From Mucor racemosus (lineage: Eukaryota > Mucoromycota > Mucoromycetes > Mucorales > Mucoraceae): DNA of 64,000 nt. The notes beneath the pieces were generated by a model. It saw nothing but the letters and a program-made list of their open reading frames with translations. It had not been told where the DNA came from and did not search any database. Below are positions 61,473 through 64,000 of this stretch, piece after piece. The translations under genes were made by a program, and so were the position numbers. The DNA lies in assembly GCA_027405735.1 (NCBI GenBank), contig JAPEHQ010000016.1, forward strand, positions 1,195,309 through 1,259,308. Direction: 5' to 3'. Position 1 is the stretch's first letter. The number at the start of each line of letters is the position of its first letter.

Positions 61473-61693
61473 GGCGATGAAATATTATTCAATAAGGTGC
61501 AAATTTAAAGAATAAAATGGAGGTGTCCAACAAGGCTGAAACTTATAAACAATAAACTGCTATGGAAGGCGAGTATAATGGTATAGTTTGGAGTCGATTG
61601 GTGAACTAGTTGTTGAGATAAATGAGTTTTAATAAAAGATTGAGAAATTTCCTGTCGAAATGTCTTCAAAAGTTTAGAGAAACGGAAAGAGAT

Positions 61694-64000
61694 GGGGATG
61701 TAGCTCAGGTTAAGAATTGGTTTTTTATTAATAAAATTTAAATGGGCACTCGATATGAGCATAAGCCTTAAATTTAAGAAACATGGAGAAAAGAGAAACA
61801 AAAAACCCTTGACAGGGCACTATACTAATTTAAGGGAAAATGATGGTGTGGTAGTGGATATTGAGCAGTGAGATTAGTGGATGAACTGAAATTGATCTTG
61901 AGAGATTACCAACGGCTGGGAACTTTGATAAGACTTACCACCGAGGATCCGCACAAAGAAAGCAATACAGTCATTTTTCATCAATGTTTAGTCTTTTTGT
62001 CAGTGAACCATAAAGATCCGGGATCTTGATCTGGAGCAATGACAGCCAATGGTGTGAAATACAATCAATTGCATGAAGCAGAGAAAGTAAAGCCGACCAA
62101 TATGGAGGAGGACCAGCCGAGGATTTGACCGGGAGACAGTTCAAAGCATGATCGATCTTGTTGGTACCGAAAGGAGCAGAAGGTAAAGCATCTAGTAGCT
62201 CACCATCCAGAGCACGACAGGTCAGAAAATGATCTCGAGAGATATGAACACCCAAGGGTGACATACACGAACATTCTTCTCGCATGTTGGTGAACCGACC
62301 AAGGCGCCATCGAACCAGTCGACTGCGAGCAGAGCGACCTATTGGTAGATATAGGATGGGATCAGGTCTCACAACAGAGGGACGACAAGCACGCAGCAAA
62401 GTATTAGATCCAGAAACAGCAGCCGCTTCCATTTGGCGATCTACCTGGTCTTGCCAATATTTGTTGAAAACAGAAACTAATCCAGCAGCAGAAGGAACAG
62501 GATCAGGTAACGACTGATACAATTTGTTTTCACAAATGTATTTATCTAACCTAGTGTAGGAAAGAGCGTTACGCAGGATCACCAAGAGACAGTCCTCAGG
62601 CAGGGTAGCAGCACGCAGAGCAAATCTAGTAGCTAGAACATTATAGCGATGTTTCATACTGGGCAAGCAAGTTATATGTTTTGCAACATTAAACCAGGAG
62701 CTACCCACAAACATGCCAACTAATCGATTCTGAACATCATCCAGATCCTTGAAATCCCGAAAGGAGAGGTGAGATATAGCTAGGCCATATTCGAGTTTTG
62801 GACGAATAAAGGCCTTGTACAAGCGTGAGCAGAGCAACAATGAAAAACCAGTGCGGTTTACACCAACCGAATTCAACAGAGCCATCACCTGAATAGCACC
62901 AGAAGCCCGAAGAGACCGAATACCAGGGGCAAACAGACCTTTATACCGGAAAGGCATACCCAAATAAGTGAACTCTTCTACGATAGGAAGGGTTTCATTA
63001 TATAGAGTAAGTCTATGACCGGTAGCAGCATTAGGAGACCCAAGAACAGCACACTTAGATGGTTTCCATCTGTAGCCCAGAGAGATAGAGTGATCAGAAG
63101 CTAGGTCCAACATATGCTGAACATCCGACCGACGCCCAAATATGGCAACATCATCAGCAAAAAGTAGACTATTGATTGCTATTGAGTTGGTCATACCAGG
63201 AGCACAGATCATAGAGGCACCAGAAGCAGCAGCACGCAGAGCACCAGGCAAAGAGTTGATATACAACGAGTACAGATGGGGACTAAGAACAGAGCCTTGC
63301 AGGACACCTGTAACCGGCGAGAAAGCAGCAGAGTTGTGGTTAGCAATGAGCACCGAGACAGAAACTTCATCAAACATGTTAATCAACAGACCAAGAACTG
63401 GACGAGGGAGAGCTGAGGTAGCGAGCAACTGCCAAATAACTCGACGATCTACTGTATCATAAGCTGCCTTAATATCTAAGAAGGCCACTACAGGGTAATG
63501 ATGATGGATCAGAAAATAGTCATGCATCAAGTCATGTAAACAGAGGGCTTGATCCAGAGGACTACGTAGGACGGAAACCACCTTGCGCAACATCAAGAGC
63601 AGGAGAATGAGCATCCAGATCAGGCATAATTGAAAATTCAAAGAGCTTACGCATCACCGAAGTAAGAGAAATCGGTCGAAAATTACCAGGATCAGTAGCA
63701 TCACCTTTCTTGAAGATAGGGAAGACCTGAGCTTGACGCCAGAGAGCCGGTGTGTAACACCATTGATAGCACAAGGTAAACAGGAGAGACAACACAGGAG
63801 CAATTTCCGTCACCAGAGATTTGAGCATCTCAGCTTTGATATGGTCGGGACCAGGAGCTTATTTGTGGGGAGCCGTTTAATATGAGATACTAAGGTATCA
63901 ACATCAAAAAGTGACATATCCGTAGGTACACTAAAAGGCAGATCAGAATCAAAGGTTTTCAGGAGGTGGAGGACGACTAGCAGAAGCAAGTAAAGAACCA
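61694..64000 (-). mobile_element. LINE copy 3, truncated by the window edge
   Basis: Third unit of the array, starting GGGGATGTAGCTCAG like the other two junctions. Contains the 3' region and the C-terminal 60% of ORF2; the rest is beyond 64000. Confidence 0.92.
61981..64000 (-). pseudogene. LINE copy 3 ORF2, partial, several indels
   Basis: Against copy 1: one G lost near 62051, two bases lost near 63567, one T lost near 63860 and one T gained near 63957. Density of indels rises towards the window end. The RT core from QRSPLDQ through FADD to the zinc knuckle is otherwise unchanged. Confidence 0.85.

Larger units (their letters stand above)
56892..61693 (-). mobile_element. LINE copy 2, full length, four single-base deletions
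   Basis: 4802 bp, head-to-tail with copies 1 and 3. Exactly four bases shorter than copy 1, which is accounted for by four visible one-base losses: a 3'-region A-run near 56934, ORF2 near 58571, and ORF1 near 60614 and 61037. Otherwise almost identical, with only a few substitutions (for example the codon at about 59213). Confidence 0.93.

Noticed and set aside
1..64000. CRISPR arrays, operons, ribosome binding sites
   Set aside because: The DNA is eukaryotic with spliced genes. The repeats seen are transposons and microsatellites, not spaced short direct repeats.

Overview
The window is nuclear DNA of a filamentous early-diverging fungus, most likely Mucoromycota (Mucorales-like). It is AT-rich. 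Genes are split by short introns (about 50-80 bp) with GTAAGT-type donors, TAG/CAG acceptors and CTAAC-like branch points. The proteins are fungal in type: Kin4/Ppk16 kinase, Fab1-like lipid kinase, Cdc25-type RasGEF, Mrn1/Nrd1 and CRH-like GH16. All exon coordinates were built by hand from splice signals and checked for phase continuity; no alignment or search was run. Each CDS is given as start codon to stop codon with its exons listed in the evidence.

Layout. 1-6300: four minus-strand genes: a long unknown protein leaving the left edge, a secreted GH16 glucanase/transglycosylase, complex III subunit Qcr10, and a RhoGAP. 6300-15680: a gene-free transposon graveyard. Its host is an old copy (about 7969-15059) of a non-coding element with long inverted ends. 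It is broken by four LTR-A copies (two with exact 5-bp target duplications, one interrupted, one inverted), a copia-like solo LTR nested inside an LTR-A, and a hAT-type MITE with an 8-bp duplication. 15680-27470: gene-dense: Lsb5-like VHS-GAT adaptor, GNL1 GTPase, HDDC2, a GST, eEF1B (broken by one base) and a Kin4 kinase. 28700-37380: a second, younger copy of the inverted element. Its two 3.4-kb arms are nearly identical over a 1.25-kb spacer. 37970-50770: Fab1-like PI kinase, SH3-WW-RasGEF (with an in-frame stop), a P450 and a four-RRM protein. 52086-64000: a head-to-tail array of at least three LINE retrotransposons with a 4.8-kb period, running off the right edge.

Several genes touch membrane traffic, polarity and cell-cycle signalling (RhoGAP, Lsb5-like, Kin4, Fab1-like, RasGEF). 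They have separate promoters and I see no operon-like linkage.

The most notable features are the palindromic element family, which I do not recognise as any described transposon class and which could give long hairpin RNA, and the tandem LINE array. By analogy with the Grem-LINE1 elements of Mucor this array may mark a pericentromeric region. Single-base indels in LINE copies 2 and 3, and in eEF1B, look like residual assembly errors and should be excluded before any biological reading.
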